In this document: one piece after another, positions 35,682 through 44,447 of the stretch
Numbering within the stretch: position 1 is the stretch's first letter
How the letters are laid out: every line of letters starts with the position of its first letter
Source: an uncultured Prevotellaceae bacterium
GTDB taxonomy: Bacteria > Bacteroidota > Bacteroidia > Bacteroidales > Muribaculaceae
DNA length: 64,000 bases
Direction of reading: 5' to 3'
NCBI GenBank assembly: GCA_900317835.1
Contig: ONIL01000002.1
Location: 124,001-188,000 of the forward strand
Program-made: the position numbers and the translations under genes
Notes under the pieces: model-generated
The model's database searches: none
The model's input: only the letters and a program-made list of their open reading frames with translations
What the model was told of the DNA's origin: nothing

Positions 35682-38048
35682 TCAATCGCCCGTAAGGACC
35701 AAATCGATGAGTGCGGTGATATCGGCGATGTTAATAAGACCGTCGGTCTTGACATCGGCACCTAGTTCATTGATTGAGCCGCCTCCCAACACGTAATCAA
35801 TGAGATCGGTCACGTCCTTGATGTTGACGATGCTGTCGCTGTTCACGTCACCCAGGATAAACTCAGGAACCTCGGGGAACACGATGGTATAGGTACTCGT
35901 TGTTTTGAGATCCTTTTGTGTACCACTACTGTAGTAATAGGTCTTAGCGAAGTATTTCCAGCCGTCAATCACGTTGTCCAAGTCAAATTGGATTGTGGTG
36001 GTTGCTCCAGGAGCCAATGACACGGGCTTGTTAATGGCCTGTACTGTAGTGCCTGAGTTACCATAGACGTTCTTGAACAGTTTGATGGAGATTTCCTCAT
36101 CATAGGTTGTCGTGCCGTTGTTGGTAACAGTGAGCACTGCGCTGAATTTGTTGCTGTTAATGACATAATTGGTAGTATTCAGCACCTCGATTGTCCCTGA
36201 GAGGCTGGCGGCAGGCATCTGGGTGATGGTGATTGTGCGTGTTGCGATGGGGGCGCTGCCGTCTTCATTGAACGAGAACGTGAGCGTATAGGTTCCTGCG
36301 GCATTGGGCAAAAATCTGAAGGGGATGTTGCCGGTCTCACCGGTCTCCAAGCCCACATAGCCAGTGCTAATGAATGTGTTGTCAGCGTACATGTACAGCA
36401 GCAAGTTGTCTGACAGGCCATTGTTGGTCATGTTCACATTGATGTCGACCGGGCGGGTGTGATGCATGAAACCGTTGTAGGTGATGTCGTTAACCGTGTA
36501 GTCGATGGTAGCGGCAGTGCCATGACCCACGAAGTAGCAGTTGTTGCCGTTGATGGTCACCTCGATGTAGTTGCGGTCGGCACCGGCACAGGGACGCCAA
36601 TTGTTCTGGCTGTACTCGGTATACATGGGCATGATGCGGTAGGTGCCGCTGGTCTTGCCTTCGCCAAACGTCAGGTGACGGTTGGTGTGGGTATGGAGAT
36701 AGCCGGGTCTGAGGGTGTGGTTGTAGGCGCTGTAGAGTCTCTCGATCATCTCGCCATCCTGGAAGAGGCCCCATCCGAAGCGCAGGTCAAGCGTGTCGGA
36801 AGAATAGTTGTGGAACTGTCCCGAAACATAGACCTCGAACGGGTCGGACGTGTAGCTGCGTGTGCCAACGAAGCTGTTGAGCGTGACATTCTCGGCCGTG
36901 AGCTCAAAGATGTGGCTACCACCCTTGTTGGGCTGGAAACCTACGATAGCTGCCTGAGAGTAGATGTAGCCATAGACGCCGGTGGCACTACCCGTGCCTT
37001 GCAGGTCGGGATTAAGCACGTTGAGCAAGAAGTAGCCGTTGCTCTGGCCATTCCAGCCCCAGTTGATGTGGTACATGCCATTACCGTCATAGCCGTCGCA
37101 AATGAAGGCGTGTCCACCGGTCTTCTTGCTGCCACTGTAGATGACAGGGCGTCCAGCTGCCAACTCGTCATAGAGGAGGTCGGCCCATCCCTGAGAAGTG
37201 TAGTTCTCACGGCTCACCATGCGGGCGCTGGCATCGTAGTCAAAGTAGGTGGCACCCCTGAGGGATACGGTGGTAGTGTTGGCACCCGAGCTGCTTTCCT
37301 TGAAGTCCATTTCCAACGCTTGAGCACAATATAGTGACAGCGTGGCGGCAGCTTGGGCGCTGGCGCTGGTCGTGTCAGTCGTCAAGTAGGTGTTCTGCAT
37401 GATGTCCCATTCAAATTTCATCACGGGCAGCTCGGGCATGTTAAAGCCGAGCGATGAACTGGTGTAAGCGGGAATGGTCCTTGTGGTGTTGAGAGGCCAC
37501 TGCCAGTAGTGCATCACTTGAGCCATCGCTGTGGCAACACAACCCACATAGGCATGCTTGCCGTTGGGTATGAAGGGTAACAGGATGTTGAAAGGGTTGT
37601 TTTGTGACCAAACGGCTTTCACCAGCGGGCTGATGGGTTGTTTGGATTTTAGTGGCGCAGCAACTTGTGCTCCCTTGTCTAACTCCTCGATTTGTGCGGC
37701 ATAACTGTCGAGAATCTCTTGCATGGCAGGGGACACGTTGTCGGCCTCAAAGGTGCCATTATCGCTGTAACCCAAAACAGCGGGTGCGCGGTCATCGCCG
37801 GCAACGATGACGAAACCGCTGTTGCTGCGGTCACCGTTGAACACATAGTATGCGACTTTGTCGGCTGTAGTGGTCGTGCCCAGCTGTGGTGCTTTTTGGG
37901 CCATCTTTAATCCTGGGGCTGCTTTTCCATGACTGGTCATGAACTTGGTCGCAATACTCTTGGCTTGAAACTCGGTAACAGGTCCTGCCATTGCGGTATT
38001 AGCCACTGCCAGGCAAAGGAGCAAAAAGAATGATTGTAATCGATGCAT
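35682..38048 (-). CDS. secreted C10 (streptopain-like) peptidase with dockerin
   Basis: 788 residues. Signal peptide 1-21 (ending AMAG). Propeptide region VTEFQAKSIATKFM and FVIVAGDDRAPAVLGYS, then the C10 domain with catalytic Cys170 in HAYVGCVATAMAQVM, His313 in TGGHAFICDGY and the downstream MYHINWGWNG. Two or three beta-sandwich domains follow. It ends in a dockerin (GDVNSDSIVNIKDV; ADVKTDGLINIADI). It lies 61 bases upstream of its longer paralog on the same strand. The two are clearly a tandem duplication, the other copy having gained repeat modules or this one having lost them. A -7 box TACCTTTG is at 38090-38083. Confidence 0.9.
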   Translation of the reverse strand: MHRLQSFFLLLCLAVANTAMAGPVTEFQAKSIATKFMTSHGKAAPGLKMAQKAPQLGTTTTADKVAYYVFNGDRSNSGFVIVAGDDRAPAVLGYSDNGTFEADNVSPAMQEILDSYAAQIEELDKGAQVAAPLKSKQPISPLVKAVWSQNNPFNILLPFIPNGKHAYVGCVATAMAQVMHYWQWPLNTTRTIPAYTSSSLGFNMPELPVMKFEWDIMQNTYLTTDTTSASAQAAATLSLYCAQALEMDFKESSSGANTTTVSLRGATYFDYDASARMVSRENYTSQGWADLLYDELAAGRPVIYSGSKKTGGHAFICDGYDGNGMYHINWGWNGQSNGYFLLNVLNPDLQGTGSATGVYGYIYSQAAIVGFQPNKGGSHIFELTAENVTLNSFVGTRSYTSDPFEVYVSGQFHNYSSDTLDLRFGWGLFQDGEMIERLYSAYNHTLRPGYLHTHTNRHLTFGEGKTSGTYRIMPMYTEYSQNNWRPCAGADRNYIEVTINGNNCYFVGHGTAATIDYTVNDITYNGFMHHTRPVDINVNMTNNGLSDNLLLYMYADNTFISTGYVGLETGETGNIPFRFLPNAAGTYTLTFSFNEDGSAPIATRTITITQMPAASLSGTIEVLNTTNYVINSNKFSAVLTVTNNGTTTYDEEISIKLFKNVYGNSGTTVQAINKPVSLAPGATTTIQFDLDNVIDGWKYFAKTYYYSSGTQKDLKTTSTYTIVFPEVPEFILGDVNSDSIVNIKDVTDLIDYVLGGGSINELGADVKTDGLINIADITALIDLVLTGD

Positions 38049-38082
38049 GATGTTTTTTTAATTTAAGGGTATAGATAATCTG

Positions 38083-38090
38083 CAAAGGTA
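38083..38090 (-). promoter_or_regulatory. -7 element of the C10 peptidase pair
   Basis: TACCTTTG on the minus strand, 35 bases before the start codon. No -33 is visible at usual spacing. Confidence 0.5.
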
Positions 38091-38108
38091 TGATTTTTTC
38101 ATGAAATA

Positions 38109-38147
38109 CGGCTGATAGAACCATGAATTAATTGGTTTTATCAGCCG
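38109..38147 (-). terminator. hairpin below the orphan gene pair
   Basis: CGGCTGATA-G-AACCA ... TGGTT-T-TATCAGCCG, 14 paired bases in two steps. It lies 22 bases below the stop of the 144-residue gene. Confidence 0.65.
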
Positions 38148-38169
38148 AAGGAAAAGAGCAGAGATAATA

Positions 38170-38604
38170 TTACTGACGTGCGAGCAGCAACATCACACGG
38201 GCCCGATGCAGGCGCCATGCCGTGCCGTAGATGCTGTCTTCGTCGCCATACAACGACATCAACGTGTAATTGGCGAGCGCGGCGATGATGGCGCATTTCA
38301 AGTGGTCGGCAATCGAAAGCAACGGTCGTTTCTCAAGTCCGATGGCGAGTACGATGTTGCCGCTTTCCAGGTTGAAGTTGATGTTTTGCCCGATAAGGTA
38401 GCCGCTCATGCGAGCCATGAGGTCGTCAAGTCCCTCACGCACGCGACGGTCGATAATGGGTTCATTACTGCTGTTCACGCCCCAAGCCGTGGCATTTGCG
38501 GCGGGGTGCCATTGCCCCTCGGTATAGATGGCCTGCTGGATTTCGTTTAGGTCGATAGTGATCTCAAAGCGGTATTTTGCTTTGCCGTAAAAGTTGATTT
38601 TCAT
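38170..38604 (-). CDS. conserved-looking protein of unknown function, 144 residues
   Basis: No family recognised. The protein starts MKINFYGKAKYRFEITIDLNE with two predicted strands. It has a polar middle (EPIIDRRVREGLDDLMARM), a second beta pair (NINFNLESGNIVLAIGL) and a helical, Arg-rich C-terminus (GTAWRLHRARVMLLLARQ). There is no signal peptide and no membrane segment. It is the second gene after the 158-residue protein, with a 37-base gap. The alpha/beta layout and compact size would fit a phage or mobile-element protein, but no integrase or structural gene is nearby, so that is only a guess. Confidence 0.65.
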   Translation of the reverse strand: MKINFYGKAKYRFEITIDLNEIQQAIYTEGQWHPAANATAWGVNSSNEPIIDRRVREGLDDLMARMSGYLIGQNINFNLESGNIVLAIGLEKRPLLSIADHLKCAIIAALANYTLMSLYGDEDSIYGTAWRLHRARVMLLLARQ

Positions 38605-38641
38605 GGTATTTCCCTTTTATTGGTTATTGATAATTGTTTTG

Positions 38642-39118
38642 TTAGCGCAGTGCCCGCACACGCACTTGTGTGCATATCTTGGTCAAGGCTGTTGCCGGAG
38701 ACAGGAAAAAACGTGATGCGCGGCAGTTCTCAAGCACATGATCAATGGCGCATTCCACGCTCAGGCCCTTATCCATCAGTGCCCTCACCCGCTGGGTGAT
38801 TTCCTGCCACATTTGGCGGCGCAACCGCCTTTTGGCAAGGCCGATTTCCTCGCTTGTGCGATAGGTGCGCGCTCCGTTGCCGCGTTTGTCGTTGGCATTC
38901 AACAGGTGACAGACGCATCGATATGCCCGTTCGTGGCTCACGTGGTAGTGAGGATGGCCGTTGGCGATGGTGAATTCGGCGGCCGCCCTACGGGCCTTGC
39001 TCACAGGGACGCCTCGCTCAATCAGGGCATCAAGGGTGGGACGGTAGAGCTCAAGGAACTCTTTGTCCCGCAGCCGGCAAAGCTCGCGTTGCTCTTGTAG
39101 TGATTTCATGTCGTTCAT
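38642..39118 (-). CDS. Arg-rich helical protein of unknown function, 158 residues
   Basis: No family recognised. Mostly helical and basic, with EQRELCRLRDKEFLELYR near the N-terminus, HPHYHVSHERAYRCVCHLL in the middle and AKRRLRRQMWQEITQRVRALM in the second half. The helix ISHERAYRCVCHLL-like segment could be part of a helix-turn-helix, which would make it a DNA-binding protein. ATG 39109 is an alternative start. It has its own promoter (39161-39191) and is followed by the 144-residue gene. Confidence 0.65.
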   Translation of the reverse strand: MNDMKSLQEQRELCRLRDKEFLELYRPTLDALIERGVPVSKARRAAAEFTIANGHPHYHVSHERAYRCVCHLLNANDKRGNGARTYRTSEEIGLAKRRLRRQMWQEITQRVRALMDKGLSVECAIDHVLENCRASRFFLSPATALTKICTQVRVRALR

Positions 39119-39160
39119 GGTAATAGTGCTTTAAAATGGTAAAACAAAAATATTTTGTTG

Positions 39161-39191
39161 CAAAATTACAATTTAATTGGTGTTATGTCAA
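39161..39191 (-). promoter_or_regulatory. promoter of the orphan gene pair
   Basis: Minus strand: TTG (39191-39189), 20 bases, TAATTTTG (39168-39161), 42 bases before the start codon. Confidence 0.6.
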
Positions 39192-39343
39192 TATATCTAT
39201 TGATATTTAACGTTCCATTAACACTTGAGACGATTCCAGAGTAGTTTATTCATGGATTGCTGATATAGGATGGATAATTTGTTGTGATATGGGCTAAAAG
39301 GTCATTTCTTTGTGGAATTGTACCCATCCTTGAGTTTTTTTTG

Positions 39344-39351
39344 TATCTTTG
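39344..39351 (+). promoter_or_regulatory. -7 element of the second CotH gene
   Basis: TATCTTTG, about 90 bases before ATG 39443. TTG at 39318-39320 is a weak -33 with 23-base spacing. Confidence 0.5.
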
Positions 39352-39442
39352 TAGGTCTTTGAATTGGCGCGTTTGCAAAAACGAGCCGCAAGGTGTTGAA
39401 TTTCATCACCTTACATCGAGAATAGCGCTTTTTGGTAATTCA

Positions 39443-41413
39443 ATGAAATTGCAAATGATTATGGATTTTTTAAAGAGGAAACTAACCCCTCATTTCACAT
39501 TAACCAGACGTGGCATTTTGCCACTCATGCTTCTGATACTGTCTGTGTCGCCCCTAGTATCTGAGGCTGCTACTCACTATTTGACCTTCTATGATGGGCG
39601 CCTCTATGTTTTCCCCGACTCGTGTGTTTCCGGCTATAGGCGTAATGATTCAGTGATTGTGTTCAAGGCTCTTGATGGTCAGGAATTTTCTTATCAGATG
39701 TCCTCGATCAAGTCAATTGATTTCTTTTTGCCTAAGCAGCTGCCTTCCATCACGTCCTATCAGTTCAATAATGAGTATAACTATCAGGTGATAGGTGATG
39801 TGCAAGGGACCATCAATGACCACAAAATCAATATCACGGTCGCAGGAATCGGGAAACGCTTGACAGCAAAGTTCACCCTTTCTGACTTGAAAGCAGTAGC
39901 CTATGTCGATGGAGTTGCCCAGAAGAGCACGGTGAGCCGCTTGCGGTTTGATCCAAGCAGGACCTATTTCGTGGGTTATCCGGGAGATCTTGCGTTGTTG
40001 CCAACCGCATCAGGAGCTTATGCCATGCTGCCCTTCGGGAAAGATTACACGGTGACAGTCGATTACCTCACTGACCACAGTACGACGGTACCCCGCATCG
40101 ACATCAATACAGTGGGTGGCGAGGACATCACCAGCAAGGAGTATTATCTGGATGCCGAAATTATCATCGATGGGGCCGGTGTTTTCCCCTCGATGACCGA
40201 TTCGGTCAAGATAAAGGGCCGTGGCAATACGTCCTGGTCCTCCAATCCGGCTGCTAAGAATCCTTACCGGCTCAAATTCGCCAGCAAAAAGAAGCCGCTT
40301 GGCCTGAAATCTGGTAAAAACTGGGTGCTGCTGGCCAATAAACTGATGGGTTCCATGTTGACCAATGCCTTAGGCATGAAAGCTTCAAGTCTCATTGGAA
40401 CCGTTGCTGCTAATCACATCATCCCTGTCGAGCTTTATATCAACGGCACCTATAAGGGTAACTATAACTTTACCGAGAAGGTCGGTTTCTCAAACAACAG
40501 TGTGGACATCCCCGACGAGGGTGCGGCTGCTTTGCTTGAGTTGGACAGATATTATGATGAACCCGAGGGGCAGAAGTTCCGTTCTGACCCCGATAATATT
40601 CCTGTCAATATCAAGTTTCCGGAGTTTGGCGAGGATTTCACTGTGCTCACTTTGGAGGATATTTCCAGCCGCTTCAATGCCTTTGTCAACGCGGTAGAGA
40701 ATGGCCAGGACTTGGAGCCCTATGTGGATATCGATGCGCTTGCCCGTTATCTGCTGGCCAACGAGCTGATTTGCAACAAGGAGATTTTTCATCCCAAGAG
40801 TGTCTTCTGTTACAATGAGAATATCCTTGAGGATTCATGCAAATTCATTTTCGGACCCATGTGGGATTTGGATTGGGGGTGCGGTTACGTGCAGAACACG
40901 CCCTCGAGTTATTTTGTCAAGTTGACCACCTATGACTTCTTTAATCAGGTATATAATGGCGATCAGTACTGGTTCTTCAACAAATTGAGCAAGAACAAGA
41001 AGTTGACACGCCGCATGTATGATATCTGGAAGGAGTTTATGGGAGACCCTCTGGATGAGTTGTGTGAGTATTGTGGGGAGTACTACAGATATGCCAAGCC
41101 GTCGCTTATCAATAGCAGGAATGCCTATCCCGACTATACGAGTTATTTGACCCAGTCCAATAATGCTGCCAACTGGTTCAGGGCCCGCGCCGAATTGATC
41201 GCTGATCGTTTGAGCGAATGTGTCTCGGTGCTCCCCGGTGACATTGACGGTAATGGAATTGTCACGATATCTGATGTCACCGAGCTCATTGATTTTCTCT
41301 TGAGCCATTCGAGTGATTCTGATGTTCTTGATAATGCCGATGTTGATGGTGACGGCATGGTGTCGGTCGATGATTTGACCGCTCTAATCGATTTATTGCT
41401 GTATGAGAAATAG
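39443..41413 (+). CDS. secreted CotH-family protein with C-terminal dockerin
   Basis: 656 residues from ATG 39443 (39455 and 39461 are alternatives). The longer frame from 39284 includes the -7 box. A signal helix (about 24-40, ending VSEAATH) is followed by beta-rich domains (to about 210). The CotH kinase-like domain shows VKIKGRGNTSWSSNPAAKNP, YRLKFASKKKPLGLKSGKNWVLLANK, VELYINGTYKGNYNFTEKVG and FGPMWDLDWGCGY. The end is a dockerin (GDIDGNGIVTISDV; ADVDGDGMVSVDDL). A small cohesin-like secreted protein follows 71 bases later. Confidence 0.88.
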   Translation: MKLQMIMDFLKRKLTPHFTLTRRGILPLMLLILSVSPLVSEAATHYLTFYDGRLYVFPDSCVSGYRRNDSVIVFKALDGQEFSYQMSSIKSIDFFLPKQLPSITSYQFNNEYNYQVIGDVQGTINDHKINITVAGIGKRLTAKFTLSDLKAVAYVDGVAQKSTVSRLRFDPSRTYFVGYPGDLALLPTASGAYAMLPFGKDYTVTVDYLTDHSTTVPRIDINTVGGEDITSKEYYLDAEIIIDGAGVFPSMTDSVKIKGRGNTSWSSNPAAKNPYRLKFASKKKPLGLKSGKNWVLLANKLMGSMLTNALGMKASSLIGTVAANHIIPVELYINGTYKGNYNFTEKVGFSNNSVDIPDEGAAALLELDRYYDEPEGQKFRSDPDNIPVNIKFPEFGEDFTVLTLEDISSRFNAFVNAVENGQDLEPYVDIDALARYLLANELICNKEIFHPKSVFCYNENILEDSCKFIFGPMWDLDWGCGYVQNTPSSYFVKLTTYDFFNQVYNGDQYWFFNKLSKNKKLTRRMYDIWKEFMGDPLDELCEYCGEYYRYAKPSLINSRNAYPDYTSYLTQSNNAANWFRARAELIADRLSECVSVLPGDIDGNGIVTISDVTELIDFLLSHSSDSDVLDNADVDGDGMVSVDDLTALIDLLLYEK

Positions 41414-41425
41414 GTCTCATCCTTC

Positions 41426-41456
41426 TTGCAGTTGCGAGAAAGATATTGTACCTTTG
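41426..41456 (+). promoter_or_regulatory. promoter of the cohesin-like gene
   Basis: TTG (41426-41428), 20 bases, TACCTTTG (41449-41456). Good consensus, 28 bases before ATG 41485. It shows the next gene can be transcribed apart from the CotH gene. Confidence 0.7.
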
Positions 41457-41484
41457 CGGTCTAACAAATAATTACGACGTATTT

Positions 41485-41946
41485 ATGAAACACTGCTGGA
41501 TGATAATTGTTGCGCTGTTTGTGTCGCTGGATGCTGTGGCACAGAGCAACCGCATCTATGTTGAGCCTTTTGAGATCTGCCCTGATTCGACGCTGGCCGT
41601 GCCTGTGATTCTTGCCAACGAGACTCCCACGCGTGGCTTGCAGTTCAACATGACGCTGCCTGAGGGTCTTGCCATGGATGAATGCGAGATTACCCGTTAT
41701 TGCGAGAAATACAGCATGTCGCTGTTCACCAAGAAGAATGGGGATGTATGGACCATTGGCATGTATCCGATGGGATCCATCTGCTTGCCTGCCGACACTA
41801 AGGCGATACTCATGCTGCAGATGATGGCTAGTCCAACGTTCATGGGTGGAGAAATTGTTGTGTGGAAGTGCCGTGGCTCGACAATCGACAACAAGACCAT
41901 CTATATGGACGGGGATACAACCGCTGTGACAGTGAGTCCGTTGTAG
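41485..41946 (+). CDS. small secreted cohesin-like protein
   Basis: 153 residues. The signal peptide MKHCWMIIVALFVSLDAVAQ fixes the start. The mature part is a single domain of about 130 residues. It opens NRIYVEPFEICPDSTLAVPVIL, continues ANETPTRGLQFNMTLPEGLAM, and ends EIVVWKCRGSTIDNKTIYM. The pattern of strand, small-residue turn, strand, then QF-x-M-x-LPEGL resembles cohesin-type jelly-roll domains that bind dockerins. No enzymatic residues are apparent. This is a resemblance by eye and is not proved. Next to a dockerin-bearing protein it is suggestive. It has its own promoter and a hairpin after it. Confidence 0.6.
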   Translation: MKHCWMIIVALFVSLDAVAQSNRIYVEPFEICPDSTLAVPVILANETPTRGLQFNMTLPEGLAMDECEITRYCEKYSMSLFTKKNGDVWTIGMYPMGSICLPADTKAILMLQMMASPTFMGGEIVVWKCRGSTIDNKTIYMDGDTTAVTVSPL

Positions 41947-41976
41947 ACCCCTGTCCCTGATTAGTAAAGCATTTGT

Positions 41977-42009
41977 GACTCTCCCTGGATTAAACCTCCT
42001 GGGAGAGTC
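41977..42009 (+). terminator. hairpin after the cohesin-like gene
   Basis: GACTCTCCC / GGGAGAGTC enclose 15 bases. It starts 30 bases after the stop. No T-tract follows, so termination may be incomplete. It also shows that the longer frame of the next gene (from 41975) is not its start. Confidence 0.6.
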
Positions 42010-42040
42010 GCAGTCTAAAGAGGGACTATTAATAAAAAGC

Positions 42041-42799
42041 ATGAAGACAATGATGAAAAGAATATTGGCAACAGCGTTGCTCGTGCTGGCGGCAATCCTG
42101 CCCCAGCAGTTGAATGCGGCATCCCTGGGAAACGAGACCCTGAACTACGAGATCGTTTATCACTGGGGGGTGATTTGGAAACATGCCGGTGATGCGACAT
42201 TGAGCCTGCGTAAAACCGGCAGTGGCTATAACGCACAGCTCACAGGCAAGACGCGCTCGTGGGCCGATAAGGTGTATCCCGTGCGTGACACGCTCAAGTG
42301 TACCATGGACGCTAATTTCAAGCCCTTGCGCTATGAGAAACTCACCCATGAGAAGGACTACTATGCCCGCGATGTGGTGAAGTTTTCCTACAATTTCAGC
42401 CACACCACCGCTCACTGTACGCGTTATCGCAAGAGCGGTACTACAACGGTTGACCTGAGCGCCAAGTCGCAGGCTTATGACATGCTGAGCGTCTTTTACA
42501 TGTTGCGCAATCTGGACTATGACGAGTTGAACCGCAACAAGAATTACACCACTGTCATTTTCTCGGGCAAGGAGAAGGAGTATCTAACCATCAACTACAA
42601 GGGTGTGGAGACGATCAAGATGCGCGACGGCAGCACACGCAAGGCCCACCGCATCACTTTCCATTTTACCCAGCAGGGCGGCAAGAAATCCAGTGACGAC
42701 CTCACTGCATGGATGTCTACCGAGTCCGACCGCATTCCCCTGTTGCTTGTGGGTAAGTTGCCTGTCGGTGAAGTAAAGTGCTATTATTCTGGAAAATAA
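42041..42799 (+). CDS. DUF3108 periplasmic or envelope protein
   Basis: 252 residues from ATG 42041 (42050 and 42053 also possible). The signal peptide ends near LNAASLG. The mature protein starts ETLNYEIVYHWGVIWKHAGDATL, typical of DUF3108. It continues through long strands such as TVIFSGKEKEYLTINYKG and ends with PLLLVGKLPVGEVKCYYSGK. The function of the family is unknown; it folds as a large beta sheet and is envelope-located. No operon partner is clear. Confidence 0.85.
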   Translation: MKTMMKRILATALLVLAAILPQQLNAASLGNETLNYEIVYHWGVIWKHAGDATLSLRKTGSGYNAQLTGKTRSWADKVYPVRDTLKCTMDANFKPLRYEKLTHEKDYYARDVVKFSYNFSHTTAHCTRYRKSGTTTVDLSAKSQAYDMLSVFYMLRNLDYDELNRNKNYTTVIFSGKEKEYLTINYKGVETIKMRDGSTRKAHRITFHFTQQGGKKSSDDLTAWMSTESDRIPLLLVGKLPVGEVKCYYSGK

Positions 42800-42879
42800 T
42801 CCCACTTTGGCCCTGTTGTTTGCCATAATGGTGACAATTGTCCCAAATTTCATCAATAGTGGATAATTTTGCCGAATTG

Positions 42880-42911
42880 TTTGTGAACTGAGCTATTTTG
42901 CATTACTTTTG
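42880..42911 (+). promoter_or_regulatory. promoter of the efflux operon
   Basis: TTTG (42880-42883), 20 bases, TACTTTTG (42904-42911), 50 bases before the TolC gene start. Confidence 0.75.
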
Positions 42912-42961
42912 CACCGATAAAATACATCGCAAATCAAGAGAAGAGAATAGTTCAACATACT

Positions 42962-44383
42962 ATGCGAAATATCCTGTTTTTAGCTTTTTGCACAGTGGCG
43001 ATGCTGGTGTCGGCGCAGGTGATGACCTTAGACTCGTGCCGCAACATGGCATTGCGCAACAATAAGGAAATACAACAGGCGACTCTCGCCATCGAGAAGG
43101 CTGGCTACCAGCGCAAGGAGGCCGCAGCTGCCTATCTTCCTCAGTTTGATCTCACGGCCGGCTACATCTACAACTCACGCAAGATGTCTCTCATCAAGGA
43201 GGACCAGATGTTGCCTACCAAGTCTTTTAATCCTCAGACGGGCGCTTACGATTACAATCTGGTCATCGACCCCAGTACGGGCTATCCTGTGCAGGTGAAC
43301 GGCCAGTATGTCCCCTCGATGGTGGCTCTGCTGCCCAAGAGTGGCTTGACATTCAACACGCACAACCTGATGGGTGGGGCGTTGACGGTGACCCAGCCCA
43401 TCTATATGGGAGGCAAAATCACCGCAATGAACCAGATTACCGACCTGGCTCAGCAACTGGCCCGGGAAATGCGTGAGAGTAAAGTCGAGGACGTCATCTA
43501 TAACGTTGATGCCGCCTACTGGCAGGTGGTCTCGTTGTGTGCAAAGCAAAAGCTTGCGCGCAGCTACGTCAACCTGCTGCAGTCGCTCGACAATGATGTC
43601 AAGGCTATGGTGTCTGAGGGTGTTGCCACACGCGCCAACCAGCTTGCGGTCGATGTGAAACTCAATGAGGCCAACGTCGATTTGACCAAGGTGGACAACG
43701 GTGTGGCTCTCTCACGCATGCTGCTGGCCCAACTGTGCGGATTGCCCATCAACACAGTGATGACTCTCGTCGACGAAGGCCGCGACGATTTGGGCGCCGC
43801 GCTTGCTCCTACCAGCATCAACATGAATGATGTGTATGGCAAGCGCCACGACGTCCGCTCGCTGGAATTGGCTACTAAAATCTATGATCAGCAGGTCAAG
43901 GTTGCCCGCAGCGAGATGATGCCCAAGTTGGCTGCCGTTGCTGCTCTGCATGTTACCAATCCCAATAGTTATAATGGGTTTGAGAACCGTTTCGACGGCG
44001 GTTTCAGCATCGGCGCGACCCTTAGGATGCCGCTGTGGCACTGGGGAGGGTTGAGCAATAAGGTTAAGGCAGCCCAGGTCGATGCTAATGTCAAGCGCCT
44101 CGAACTCGATGACGCTAAAGAGAAAATCGAACTGCAAGTCAACCAGGCCGCTTTCCGCTATCAGGAAGCATTCAAGACCTATGAGGCGACCAAGACCAAT
44201 TTGACCCAGGCCGATGAGAACTTGCGCATCGCCAATGTCGCCTACAAGGAGGGCATGGGCACACTGGACGACGTCCTCACCGCCCAGACCGCTTGGCTAA
44301 AGGCCAATAGCGAGAAAATTGATGCCGAAATCGATGTGCAGATGTGCCATGAATACCTCAACAAGGTCATGGGCAATTTTTAA
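42962..44383 (+). CDS. TolC-family outer-membrane efflux channel
   Basis: 473 residues. Signal peptide ends near VSAQV. The sequence then shows two TolC repeats, each opening with long amphipathic coiled helices (SCRNMALRNNKEIQQATLAIEKAGYQ; the second ends in DENLRIANVAYKEGMGTLDDVLTAQTAWLKA). A large insert around residues 60-130 contains YNLVIDPSTGYPVQVNGQYVPS. It forms the outer-membrane channel and periplasmic tunnel of a tripartite exporter with the following adaptor and ABC-2 proteins. Confidence 0.93.
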   Translation: MRNILFLAFCTVAMLVSAQVMTLDSCRNMALRNNKEIQQATLAIEKAGYQRKEAAAAYLPQFDLTAGYIYNSRKMSLIKEDQMLPTKSFNPQTGAYDYNLVIDPSTGYPVQVNGQYVPSMVALLPKSGLTFNTHNLMGGALTVTQPIYMGGKITAMNQITDLAQQLAREMRESKVEDVIYNVDAAYWQVVSLCAKQKLARSYVNLLQSLDNDVKAMVSEGVATRANQLAVDVKLNEANVDLTKVDNGVALSRMLLAQLCGLPINTVMTLVDEGRDDLGAALAPTSINMNDVYGKRHDVRSLELATKIYDQQVKVARSEMMPKLAAVAALHVTNPNSYNGFENRFDGGFSIGATLRMPLWHWGGLSNKVKAAQVDANVKRLELDDAKEKIELQVNQAAFRYQEAFKTYEATKTNLTQADENLRIANVAYKEGMGTLDDVLTAQTAWLKANSEKIDAEIDVQMCHEYLNKVMGNF

Positions 44384-44447
44384 TCCAGATATTCCGATAA
44401 ATCCATATATTCAAGAACGTCCAGTAAATCAATAAAACCAAGATACA

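Larger units (their letters stand above)
39119..39442. other. divergent intergenic region
   Basis: 324 AT-rich bases. The minus-strand promoter of the orphan pair lies at 39161-39191, and the plus-strand -7 box of the CotH/dockerin gene is TATCTTTG (39344-39351). The open frame from 39284 crosses that box and is not used as coding. Confidence 0.6.

Noticed and set aside
38170..39118. prophage remnant
   Set aside because: Only the general look of the two proteins suggests it. There is no integrase, no structural gene and no attachment repeat.
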